This document shows, piece by piece, positions 49,761 through 60,364 of a DNA stretch of 64,000 nt. Within the stretch, counting starts at the first letter, position 1; the number at the start of each line of letters is the position of its first letter. Source of the stretch: Entonaema liquescens (Eukaryota; Ascomycota; Sordariomycetes; Xylariales; Xylariaceae); contig CADCSX010000003.1 in the NCBI GenBank assembly GCA_902805475.1, forward strand, positions 3,596,001 to 3,660,000. Reading direction: 5' to 3'. The notes beneath the pieces were generated by a model. It searched no databases. It had not been told where the DNA came from and saw nothing but the letters and a program-made list of their open reading frames with translations. Both the position numbers and the translations under genes were made by a program.

Positions 49761-50971
49761 ATGGATATTGACGACGATGATGATTTCTATGCTCCAGACG
49801 AGCCTTCAACTCAGAATGACACACCTAATACCACCGACGCTCATACTGCAGCTGCACCTGTTCAATCCCAGCTGCAGCAACAACAGCAGGACGAGGAAGA
49901 TTTAGAGGAGGGAGAAGAGGAAGATGAAGGTGCTGACATGGATGAAGATGATTCGGTGCGTCTCAATAGCTATATTAAGCATATATCCCATATATATATA
50001 TATCTCTCTCTCTCGACATTCGCTAACAGTCCTGAACGAATAGGATATAGATATAATCACAGAACGAAAGGACGGCACAAATGCACCCCCACCTACGTTA
50101 GCACTCCCCACCCTCCCCTTCGTCTATATCTACTCACTCATCCTATAGTCAATCGCGATACAGCGATATACGAAACATACCTCAAAGATCCGCCTCGAGT
50201 GATGCAACCAAACCTGCCGCTGTCAAGAAGGAAGATGCACCGTCGCGGTCCACTCCGGGCCATGAACTACCCGCAGTCTCTACATCTAAGATTGACGTAA
50301 ACGCAATACCGGTCTACAAACCAGTAGGAAAGCCTATCACCCAGATCAATATCGATGAAGGTCCGTCGCATATACGCCCTTGTTCTACCGCCCACTGCTA
50401 ACATAGATGCGTTTAAGATTTGGCGGATAACGACAAGCCCTGGAGAAAACCCGGTACAGATCTAAGCGATTATTTCAACTACGGCTTCGACGAGTTCACC
50501 TGGGCCTTATATGCTGCCAAGCAAGACAATGTCCGCAGCGAATACAGCTCAGACGCCATCGCTCAGAACAATAAGAAGATGCTTGAGGACATGCAAATGA
50601 TGATGATGGGTGGTATGCCAGGGATGAGCGGTGCAGGCGCAGGTGCCAGTATGCCAAATATGCCCGGAATGGATGGAATCCCTCCTGAGATGCAAGCCAT
50701 GATGCAACAGATGATGGCTTCTGGCCTTGATCCGAGCCAAATGGACGCTTCTGCCATGTCGGCCATGTTCTCGGGCATGCAAAATGCTGGCGCTGGCGCT
50801 GCTGGTGGACAAGGCAACCAGAGCCAGAACTTTGGGGGTCCTGGCCAAGGGTTTGGCGGTACCCAAGGCCAGAATTTCGGCTATGAGCAAGGCATGGGCC
50901 GCGGAGGAGGAGGTGGTGGCGGTGGTGGTTTTGGCGGACGTGGTCGTGGTGGCGGACGTAGGAACTGGTAA
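49761..50971 (+). CDS. fip1: Fip1-type mRNA polyadenylation factor subunit
   Basis: Four exons (49761-49955, 50044-50096, 50149-50360, 50418-50971) give 337 residues. Fip1 tethers poly(A) polymerase to the cleavage and polyadenylation factor in the nucleus. The N-terminus is strongly acidic (MDIDDDDDFYAPDEP... EEGEEEDEG), as expected for the polymerase-binding part. Exon 4 carries the Fip1 motif that contacts the CPF zinc-finger subunit: DLADNDKPWRKPGTDLSDYFNYGFDEFTW (about residues 155-183), completed across the last intron. The C-terminus is Met/Gly-rich, then a Gly/Arg-rich RGG-like tail (MGRGGGGGGGGGFGGRGRGGGRRNW). The acceptor at 50417 is chosen because it restores Asp-Leu-Ala-Asp before the motif. 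Confidence 0.93.
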
Positions 50972-52752
50972 AGCAGACCCAGTTTCCTCATGTATAAGTA
51001 TACAACTGGTTAGCCTTCGATTAACGACATCGAGCGATTATCGGGCGAGGCTAGGACCTTTGATGAACGCGGGATTTCACGTCGTATTAGGTAGTCATAC
51101 GAATCACGATACCCATAACAATTACACATGTTTAATCTGCTCTGGTTCACATTGTTTAGTTCATAATCTAACTGGCATAAGGTTTGTATAATGGGTATGA
51201 CTGATAGTTCAACTACAACTTAAGAAAGTAAGACGAATAATAGGTGATGGTACAGTCAGCTCAACAGAGACGACTCATATACCATATACCGCCATCGCCG
51301 GTTCAACAGTTAAGAATAAAATGAATCGTCACTGCGATGACAATACCAACTAGAAAAGGTAGCAGGTAACCCGGCTCGAAACGTTTTCAGAAGCTGTCCG
51401 GTGCCGGATAATATAATTCCTCGCGACCAATCAGCAACCGTCTCCCAGCACGTTCCATACGACGAGTGACCCCCTGACCCGAGATCTGCGGGCCTAGAAT
51501 TTCCCACGTTCCGGGAAAGGATGGAGTCAGAGTAGAGTTGACGGTCTCTCGAACTTGTTAAGCCTATTGTTGCGCCCCGTGAGTCTAAGTGGCAATATAG
51601 GTGCGTATAGCACTAGTAGACCTCACCCGTACGAAACACGGCGTTCTGTCGGGCAAGCCACACACCATATGTACGACATTCATAACGGTGCCTCCGCTCT
51701 CCAACCTTACCTTTCCCTTTTCCGCTCTGGCGGCTTGGGTATGGCCAATGGACAAGCGCACGTGGGTACATGATTGCACAGTCTGAGAGCAGGACACATT
51801 ATACATTTTCGTACCCATGGCATTTTGTAGATACTTTCTACTAAGATTATGCGAGGAGCGTTACTGTTATACAGCTAAGTAGAGTCTCGTGATAGACGTA
51901 TACCGCACGATACGCCGAATAGAAGACAGAATCTAACACCCCGTTTCAAATCTAAGTGTTCAATAATGGCGTTCACATGTGCTTGCCTGCCGGTAGCACC
52001 GCATCCTGTTGCCTTTCCTCCATGTTCCCTCATGTGAGACATGCGTTCCTTAGGTCGCCGCATCATATATAGTCACCTGAGCCCCCTCAATTGGATTTTT
52101 TATTCCTTGGGCTCGTTGGGACTGATATAGACGCACGAGCTACCAGAAGTCTGGAGGAATAGCTGTCATAATGGGGCTTCCCAAGGTTGCTATTATCGCC
52201 GTACCAACCAAGGAGCCCCTAACAGTGGCGAACCCGAGTTCTAGTGCAATTGCAACACGTATACCCACTCTGATAGCCATACTCCGATGCCAGAGAGTTA
52301 TTGCTGCAGTGTCCTTGTCTCTTCATATCAGAGCAAGTTGGTTTGCCTGGCAAGTCTCCTGCATATGCCACATCCTCGCTGGCCAAGCATACTCGGCTTC
52401 AAAGTTCGTTCGACACCATACGGCCATCTTGGGAAGAGCAATCTGGAAGACAAAGTTTATCCGGCGTTTGAGAAAGAAGATGATCTTCGAGTTTTTCACA
52501 TTGATTCTGGGCTCCTGTGGCAACTCGCTATGTCTACTCCTTTTCTGGCCCGGGTGGTGGTTCCTGGGACTAGTCTGGCTGATCGTTCGCTGGTTAACCG
52601 GATAATTGACCTCGCTCCGTAAGTGAACCGCAGCACTTCAGCCATAATCCAGCCAGCCTAACAAGCGATATAGAGTAAACTGAAATACGATTCGATCTTA
52701 GTCCACAGTACCGGGTAAAGTGCCAGCCGACCTAGAAGACTTATCGCAGTGC
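50972..52752. other. Intergenic, with an unresolved pair of overlapping open frames
   Basis: No recognisable gene. At 52171-52622 two open frames on the plus strand overlap in adjacent frames (52171-52605 starting MGLPKVAIIAVPTKEP, and 52287-52622 ending with RVVVPGTSLADRSLVNRIIDLAP). Neither matches a family I know. The offset between them is the one a single-base deletion would produce, so a small frameshifted gene or relic is possible. The rest of the stretch shows nothing. Confidence 0.3.
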
Positions 52753-53890
52753 TCAGGAATAAAAGAAAGCATTTCCGCCGAGATCACGCCTCACTTCTTT
52801 TTGGTAGTCCTTCTCCGGGTCGAACTCCTGCCAAACACTGGCAGGATAGATGTGCTTATTCCGCTCATACCATCTCCGGTCGACAACCTTAGTAAAGGTT
52901 GGATCGTCGGAAGCTCCCTCTAGGCTGTCTATAACCGGCTGCGTGCTAGCTGATTTAACAGCTTGCTCATCTGCGGCACCTTTAGGCAGGGCTGACTCTG
53001 AGACTTCGGACAGGTAGTCGAAGAGGAGCTTGCCGGTAGGGCCAGTAGTTTTGTTCATGATGAAGAAGAGGAAGTCATAGTGCTATAGATTAGTTAGCAG
53101 TCAGTACTTCCTAGATACAATATTTCCATGGGTATCAAGTAAAATAAAAGATAATAGAAAAACTTACGTGGGGAATTATGATGTTCCCTCGAACCATCAT
53201 CAGATCGTCCACTCCAACGCGTGCCCATTCTCTCCTAGCATTAGCCTTTTCGCCGACCCCAAGATCAGCACCAACTTTTCTGCTCTTATCCAGGAATACC
53301 CATACGAAGTCTCCTTTCTTGACGCGGACAACACCTCCCGGGATATCAGTCCCGTCGTAGAACACAAAAGGTATTGCAATCTCGGTCAATTTCACAGCCT
53401 CCTGTCGCATTAGGAACTCGCGCCGCAGGGTTTCTCTTTCAGCAGCTTCGCGGCGGAGAGCAGCTTTAGTTACCGCGCGTGGAACGACGGCCACGGATGA
53501 GTTTGCCTTGAATTTAAGTTTCTTCTCTGCGGACTGATCCCCGTCTTTGGAGTTATCTCCTCTTTTGCTACTATCTTCATCGACTTCATTTTCCTCATCG
53601 TCGCCAGCAAAGGAGAGCTTAGTCCCACGTCCCTTTGCAGTCTTCTTCTCCTTCTTCTTTTTCTTCCGAGGATTCGATATGTCGGTAGCGTCGTCTGGGG
53701 TGCCGGTGCGCGAACGTTCGGGTGTGTCTAAAGGTGTACCAGTAACGATAGCGTCTCGTGCTTCGCGTTCCTGTTGCTCGATTACTTCGGCGCGTCGTTT
53801 GCGGAAGTCGGATAGGGCGACCAGACCGACGGTATTGGTCGAAAGACGCTGCTGTGTAGTCTTATTTTGGGATGTGAAACGAGAGGCCAT
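52753..53890 (-). CDS. XAP5 (FAM50) family nuclear protein
   Basis: Two exons on the minus strand (53890-53168, 53082-52753) give 350 residues. XAP5/FAM50 proteins are conserved nuclear, spliceosome-associated proteins. The N-terminus has a charged helix (LSDFRKRRAEVIEQQEREAR) and a Lys-rich nuclear localisation stretch (NPRKKKKKEKKTAKGRGTKLSFA). The XAP5 domain follows: TKAALRREAAERETLRREFL, EIAIPFVFYDGTDIPGGVVRVKKGDFVWVFLD and DDLMMVRGNIIIPH. It continues across the intron to HYDFLFFIMN and ends in VVDRRWYERNKHIYPASVWQEFDPEKDY...GGNAFFYS. Both halves are needed for the family pattern, which confirms the splice. Its role in splicing or chromatin is family knowledge, not shown here. Confidence 0.92.
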
Positions 53891-54360
53891 GATGTAAAAG
53901 TTACGAAAGCTAGGAAAAATAAGTTGAAAGTTGATATTCGGTTGATTGGTATCTGCCCCACTATCAATTTGGGAGAGCTTAGGTAAGTACCTGTATACAA
54001 TATACATGTACCTAGAACACGGGCAGGTACATCTAAATCCTACCTAGGTTAGGTCTTTAACCGACCTCGCGCACCCGTACGACCTGCATACTTAATCGAC
54101 CAATCAAATATAACTAGACTTAAAAGCCACTTGCATTTCACCAACAAAACACTTCAACAACACTAGGTACAAACAACCTTACATAAAAAATAAACTCACA
54201 AAAAAATTACCCAATATCAGCGAAAGTGAACGAACTAAATCCCCCCTTGAGCCTCCAAAAAGAAGTCAACCTCGTACCCACTAGATTCCAAAACCACCAA
54301 GATACCCAAAGCAGAATGTCTAGCTAGAGCAGTGGTTGCATCTTCGCTAAGTTCGCATAT
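53891..54360. other. Intergenic between XAP5 and carboxypeptidase genes
   Basis: 470 bp, AT-rich, probably the XAP5 promoter and the carboxypeptidase 3' region. Nothing else seen. Confidence 0.4.
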
Positions 54361-56321
54361 TTATAGTTCTTCACGGTTTAACCGGTCCAATGCCTGGCCT
54401 TTCATACCCGTCCTCGTGGTGCCGAAATGCTCTGGAGAGAGAGGACACACACCTAACAGCGGGCCCGGTGACACTATCACACCATTCTCTATGCTAGCAC
54501 TCCCGTCTTTGATGGCATCAATCTGGTTTTTCGCACATGTGGTTGCCATCGCCCTCAAGTAACATGTTACCGGAGGAATTGGGGGTGGCTCAAGGGTAGT
54601 TGTTGAGTCGGCAGCACCATCCGTCGAATAACCCTCAGTTATGTCAAAGTCACCCGTAGCGACATCTCTGTACTGCATCGTTCGTCTCAAGAGTGTGTAT
54701 GCCACTTCCGGTTGGTACGCGGGGACCATATGACCAGATTGGTAGACACGGGTGAATGAGAACAAATTATGTTGCCTTACCTGTCCTACAGGCCTGGAAC
54801 CGGCCATTACCACATCGGCATACCCAGCCTTCTTGAATTCCTCGCTCTCCTTATAGCTTACTTCAAGGCTGATTCGTTCACCCCCGATCCAGTTGCAGGC
54901 AAAGTCCCGATCGCCATATATCATAGCCACTTGTATGCCAGAGCCTAAGAGCTGGGCGATATCCTCTACATAACCATTCGGGTCCCTCCTTGCATAGTCT
55001 CCTGTAAGGTTGAACGCCCGTCCGACAGTATTCGAAAAAGGGTGAAATTAACAGGCACCCCTATTTTTGACGTATATCCGCGTCGGCAAGGTAGTCTAGA
55101 AATTCATTTCCGGGAAAGGCGTCCAAGTGGCAATGTGCAATGTCGTAAAAGGCCCACCTCTTACGGTAAATATAAGGGCCTTCGACCTCGTCTTGGCAGA
55201 AATCACTTGCGGCCTCACACGCTTCATTGACCTCGGCAACATTGCCGTACATGTTGGGGTCCAAATTTTTCGCTTGGCTGAGACAGTCTTCAATCTGTTC
55301 CTGGCAACCTCCTTTACGCCAATATGCTTCAATAGCGCCCGAGTACTCATCGTCAGTGATACCGGAAATATTATAAGGGTTCGCGTGGGCGAAGTCTGGG
55401 TCGGAAGTCTCTTGGATGAGCAGATCGACACACCCGTTTATGATGCCAAGTGTTGTGAGGTTAAGAAACCCAGCATCATCCAAAGAGCCGTCCTGGATAC
55501 GCTCATTTTGCTCCTGGATGAAAGTAGAAAATCTTGGTCCATACCGGCCGCCATAGGATTCTGTCCAGATACTGATTGAATTGTCGCTAGTGTCGTGCTC
55601 ACCGAAGTCTGCCGTCCATGCCTGAAGAAAGTTCCAGAAATGCACAGCTGCAATTTCAGTGGTATTGGCCGTCCACGTAATATTTTGGCTCGCAAATGTG
55701 CCTGGAATAAAAGTACTATTTCCTTCATTGTCGCTGACAGTAGGAAAGATGTCGCCAGTCTCCAAATCGAGGGTACCGTTAATGACTACATCATAACTAA
55801 ACCCCGTTTGAACCGGCTGGTCGACATAAAGTAAATTATAATGTTTATTCCAAGACCACGGGTTCAGTTCCGGCGAAAGGTCGCGGTTGATGTGGCAAGG
55901 GCCATTCTCTGTAAAAAGACCAAACATAGACGAGGCGCCCGGCCCTCCGTTCATCCATATGACCAGGGGAGAATTCAGGGGGTCATTCTGGGATTTAAAA
56001 TACCAGAAGAAGGTATTGATAGGGTAGTCGTGCGAAATGTTCTTCATGGAGTTAGGCGGGAAACTAACGTAGCCAGTGTATGAGGTAGCATCACCACATA
56101 CCCCGGCCTAACAACAAATAATGAGGTGGTCAGTGTCACGATCCTGAAGAAATTGAGAATGAACAAAACACCAGCATATTATATACATGTAACAGATAGT
56201 AACATACCGGGACTTCAGTCGAGGAAGTGACAATACCATTGGAGCTGCTGAAGGCATTTGCTCTATGCTGCCCTACAGCAAACAAGCCAAGGAATAGTAA
56301 AGCCATCGTCCACGAATACAT
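54361..56321 (-). CDS. Secreted serine carboxypeptidase (S10), with two frameshifts
   Basis: Two exons on the minus strand (56321-56208 and 56107-54361) give about 620 residues if two single bases are restored. The start ATG at 56321 opens a signal peptide of about 24 residues. S10 enzymes release C-terminal amino acids at acid pH in the vacuole or outside the cell. The oxyanion motif is VIWMNGGPGASSMFGLFTENGP. The nucleophile is in WTESYGGRY (Thr replaces the common Gly before Glu-Ser). The triad Asp is in MIYGDRDFACNW and the His in YQSGHMVPAYQP. Many N-x-S/T sites suggest glycosylation. The frame breaks twice within 45 bp, at an A5 run (plus-strand T run 55074-55078) and a T5 run (plus-strand A run 55035-55039). 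Adding one base to each restores a continuous ADIRQKIGVPVNFT...SNTVGRAFNLTGDY segment. Confidence 0.88.
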
Positions 56322-58970
56322 TTTCTTGGTAAATTCGGTCAAAACAAGGCTGAGATTAGAGTTCGGGTGCCTCCCAGCATTTTAGGTCGTAACTATTCCT
56401 CTCATCTAACGAAAGGGCACGTTGCTCTTTAAATCTACGAACCTGGGCGGATATGTAAACGAAATCCCATTGCCATAACTAGTTCTTTCAAAACAGCAGT
56501 GTCCATGGCAAGTCTCCTTCGTTCTGTTAACGCGGTACAGTCCATGCCGATAGCTTACCAGAAAGTAGCCATGCTGCGTGGTTCCAGCGGAGTTGTTGAG
56601 TTCCAATGACGTTGTCGCCACCTCGAGAGTAAGCCGTGCATTACCCGCCGGTCTCGTTTTCGTCCACCCATGCAGGTAGGCGTGTTCAAATCGGCCATCG
56701 TCTTCTCTACTTCTCTCCCTTGCCGCCAAAGTCCTGCGTAGTTACTAATTTGTTCCACGTCGCTATAGAGGCTGGCTGAAGCGGCACAATATTTCCTATA
56801 AGTGTTCGCGCCACCATGCAGCAAGCCGCTTACAAAGACACCGTTGCTAGAAACGTATCTGATTAACACACGTTGAATTTCACACCGGTCTCAGAATCCC
56901 CTCATCCTCGAACCGCCGTTGAAATTTGTGTCACTGCATGCTACACCACGTCACAAGGGAGATTCGGATAGTGAAACGCACCACAATCACAATGCACATG
57001 ACATTAATGATCAGGACCTGCTTTTGTCCAGAGGCATGTTTCTAGTAGGTTAAACGTGTATCTCGGTTGGAGAAGTAAGATGGACGGATCTCGAATGTCC
57101 AATCCAATAGCTCAGCTTTCTGTTGTGATAGGTATAAAGCACTTTTCGGGGAAACGGAACCATCTCAAGACGGCATGGAATCGGTCACAAGCCGGCAATA
57201 GATGGGGACAAGATCGGCCTGATACGAGGCCGGTTTACAACTCGAGCAATGGCTATTTTCATCGTTACCTATACAGGACAGCGTTTATTGGCAACAAGGC
57301 ATTCCACTATCATATGTGTCTTGGTATAAAGTTGCTGTTAGTTGTCGTTAACTTAAGAAACCGGACTGTAGCCGGAAACGACAGCATACTAATACGTGAG
57401 TTCTACCCGAGTTCCGGCCTTTATCATATACGGAACTGGAATCCCTTCCGACATCAATTTCGATATGCATGTGCCTGCCCCGTCGGCTGAGCACCCACAG
57501 CAATATTTATTACCATACCTAAATCATACTGTAAAATTCTCACTAACGCTGTGTATCGTGAGCACTTGCTTGTGCGGGAAGTCAGGTGCCGAATCACACT
57601 CATGTCAGTTGTGACAGAGGACAAAGGGAAAGGCAGCAACGTCACGATATTCACACAACGGTGACTGGATGGAAGATGAAGAAAAAGTGGTGTCTGACAA
57701 ATAGGTTGTTGGACTACCTATGTCACTAAGGCATCTGTATTAATTCTTCATGTTGGACGTAAGCTGATTCCCCATACAAGGTGTGTATACTTTGATGGGT
57801 TTCATCTACCTTCTTGGGGCGGATAACCCTTCCTATACTCAACTAGGATGTTGTAGGGCTATCTGCTCTTTCTCACCGAATATTTCGACCATTCCATTCG
57901 GTATAATAGCACGGTGGTAGAGAGGCAATATTGTTGCCTTCGTCAAATTTAGTAATGTCGGTTAATTATCGAGCAAGCTACAAGAACGAGGCCTCATTAA
58001 GACATACCTCAACATGTGTCGTACTACATGGAACTTTCTTCTTCTCTATATCTGTCAGGGGTCTCACTTGAGACCCCCTTAGAACAAAGAAGCTGTTTTG
58101 TATGTATAGCTCTGACTTCAGAGCTTCCTTAGTTAGAGTTCCTTGCGGAACAACGAAGTTGTGTCCTCACCTTTTGGTTTGCCCCGTGACAATATCTCTA
58201 CCATGTGCTGGCATATAGCTATCTACCGAGACCAACACGGCATGAGCTGAAGGTGGCTGGAAACGGTTGGAATCCCAGGGGCCCTTCCGTAGTCCATAAC
58301 GGGTAGATCACCAACTATCTAGAATACCCCGTAGATCAAATAAACGAATGACGTGGAATATTGAACACAGCAGATCGAAACCGGCCATTCCAAAACATAC
58401 TAATTACAGCCACCAACTCACTTCACCGCCGTATATGTCTTGGCCAAGATCCGTATTCGTAGTGTGTCGCCACAGGAGCTGGACCCCAGATTCCTAGTGG
58501 TCCATCGATGTGAGGCTCTACTATTGTGATGTCGATCCACAATACAGTTCCCGTCATCCTTTTAGACAGCAGAGCGTACAGAGTTCAGTTTCGGTTTATC
58601 ACGCATTAGGTACTCTCCGTCATGCAAGGCGCCGATATTAGACGCTCAGCGGATCGGAAAGCGTAGAGAGCCCCCAAAAGATATCCATGATACAAGTATT
58701 GCCTGGTTATGCCGGTTGGCGACATCTAATTCAACCCCTCTCTGTTCCAGTCTGTCTGGAGCCATTACGACGAAATGATCGGGACTTTGGTGTGAGCATC
58801 GGCGTTGTCATTGCTAGTGAAAGCATATAAATATTCTCAAAACTCCATGCTCAAAATAGGAACTCATCATCAGTCCCCATCAAGGAGAGCAACTTAAAAC
58901 CCTGTCACATCAAAAGATCTCATTCTTCTATCGAGCTTAACGTTCCATTAGCTCACCCTTTGCCTAGATC
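56322..58970. other. Gene-free stretch with a hairpin series
   Basis: 2.65 kb without a supported gene. Open frames of 104-144 codons (56406-56869 minus, 57056-57490 plus) have no domain and overlap one another. A cluster of short perfect hairpins is at 58058-58162 (listed separately). The last few hundred bases are presumably the decarboxylase promoter. Confidence 0.45.
58058..58162. repeat. Cluster of short inverted repeats (hairpins)
   Basis: Consecutive stem-loops can be read directly: an 8-bp stem with loop ACTT (58058-58077); a weaker ACAAA/TTTGT pair (58084-58101); an 8-bp inverted repeat around CT (58108-58125); a 5-bp stem with loop TTGC (58138-58151); and a 5-bp stem with loop GAA (58150-58162) that shares two bases with the previous one. 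The stretches around 58083 and 58149 resemble each other (GAACAAAGAAGCTGT against GAACAACGAAGTTGT), suggesting a degenerate duplicated unit. No function is assigned. Confidence 0.7.
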
Positions 58971-60194
58971 ATGGCTATTTCATACCACCCGCTCGTTCAA
59001 GACCTGATGGTTTATGTCAATCGCGCTCAAGACAGACTCAGTGATTTTGAAAACGCTGTGATATCTGCCAGAAACAATGGCGGAGTCGATGAAATGGACA
59101 AGGAGGGGATTAAGGATTTAGATGGTTATTTTCGATTCTGCAACAAGCTCTTGCGATGGGTGCCAGAAGTCGACTCACAAAGTGACGAACTCCTTCAAAA
59201 AATATTGATTTTCTACTGGGTATTTAATCAAGAGGAGCTCAAAAATTACCAAACCGAAATTAAGGCCGAGAACATCGGCCTAGATCCCAAGTGGCTCTCA
59301 TATTGGCAGATAGTCTATGCTCGGGAAATCGGATCGTTCTTAGATACCCGTGCTTCTACAAGCGGGATCTGGAGTTTCTACGACAACTCTGAGTATAATT
59401 CAGAATCGAAACTGTGGCAGAATCCGCCAGAAGGGGGTTGGATATCGTTCAACCAGTTTTTCGCCCGGCACTGGAAGGATATCGATGTTGCGCGGCCACT
59501 GGCGGATATGGAGGACAATGCCATTGTCAGCGCTGCTGACTCTCAAATAAAAGATCATGAAGATGTGGATAAAGGAAATGTGAAAATCAAGGGAGTTGAT
59601 TGGCCAGTTGCAGGCCTAGGGCTACCAAACGACTTCGATGATGGAGTATTCATGCATGCTTTCCTCAGGACAACAAATTATCACCGACAGCATGCGCCTG
59701 TCAGTGGGACAGTTATAGAGGCAAAGGTGGTCCAAGGGCTGGTCTACCTTCAGGTCACTGGTGACGCAAGCACGACCGGCTTAACCGCTAATCGTAGCCT
59801 TGTAGTTAAAAAGCCGTCGTCAAGTGGAAAACGGCTGCAAAACTTTATTGCTCGCGGTGGAAAAGAGCTGGTAGATCTTATGAGTAGTGACGGAATATCC
59901 TTGAAAGCCGTTGATGCCCCCGATGAACCGGGATACCAGTGGCTGCAGACTCGAGGGCTTATTATCATTCAGACGGAGGAATATGGCAAGGTTGCTGTAT
60001 TGCCAATCGGCATGGCGCAGGTTTCGTCCGTTGTTCTAACCGTGGCAGTAGGCGACGCAGTGAAAAGAGGTGATGAAATATCTTATTTCCAGTTTGGAGG
60101 GTCGGATGTTGTGTTGGTATTTGAGAAGAAGGTTACATTCATAGTGGACAACGGATATAAATGCAAGGTAAGGGAGCAGATTGCACATTTCTGA
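58971..60194 (+). CDS. Phosphatidylserine decarboxylase-family protein (PsiD-like)
   Basis: An intronless frame of 407 residues. The N-terminal 150 residues (YHPLVQDLMVYVNRAQDRLSDF...) look like the PSDC-associated domain found before the catalytic part in fungal PSD-like enzymes, including the tryptophan decarboxylase PsiD. The catalytic part shows WISFNQFFARHWK, the AAD-like SAADSQI, a conserved FLRTTNYHRQHAPVSGTV with the His, and a C-terminal YFQFGGSDVVLVFEK. There Ser378 in Gly-Gly-Ser is where self-cleavage would create the pyruvoyl cofactor. True PSD has Leu-Gly-Ser-Thr. The lack of a mitochondrial presequence and this motif favour a soluble amino-acid or lipid decarboxylase of secondary metabolism; the substrate is unknown. 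It is the last gene before the AT-rich block. Confidence 0.87.
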   Translation: MAISYHPLVQDLMVYVNRAQDRLSDFENAVISARNNGGVDEMDKEGIKDLDGYFRFCNKLLRWVPEVDSQSDELLQKILIFYWVFNQEELKNYQTEIKAENIGLDPKWLSYWQIVYAREIGSFLDTRASTSGIWSFYDNSEYNSESKLWQNPPEGGWISFNQFFARHWKDIDVARPLADMEDNAIVSAADSQIKDHEDVDKGNVKIKGVDWPVAGLGLPNDFDDGVFMHAFLRTTNYHRQHAPVSGTVIEAKVVQGLVYLQVTGDASTTGLTANRSLVVKKPSSSGKRLQNFIARGGKELVDLMSSDGISLKAVDAPDEPGYQWLQTRGLIIIQTEEYGKVAVLPIGMAQVSSVVLTVAVGDAVKRGDEISYFQFGGSDVVLVFEKKVTFIVDNGYKCKVREQIAHF

Positions 60195-60301
60195 GGAGAG
60201 CAGCAGTCAACGTATGAAAGAATATGGTATAGTTTGTAATCGGTTGTTCTTATATGTTAAGGATGTTGAATAGCTTGAGTTTACGAAGGGTTATGATGCT
60301 A

Positions 60302-60326
60302 TTTTTTTTTTTTTTTTTTTTTTTTT
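60302..60326. repeat. 25-nt T homopolymer
   Basis: An uninterrupted run of 25 thymines lies just after the decarboxylase gene and about 40 bp before base composition collapses. It may be part of the 3' region or a retroelement-tail relic; its true length is uncertain in any assembly. Confidence 0.85.
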
Positions 60327-60364
60327 CACTTGGGGTTTCGTTTGATAAAAAGAATTTCAGTGCA

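Noticed and set aside
56406..57490. Open frames of 104-144 codons in the gap before the decarboxylase
   Set aside because: They overlap in different frames and strands, lack motifs and cannot be spliced into a conserved protein.
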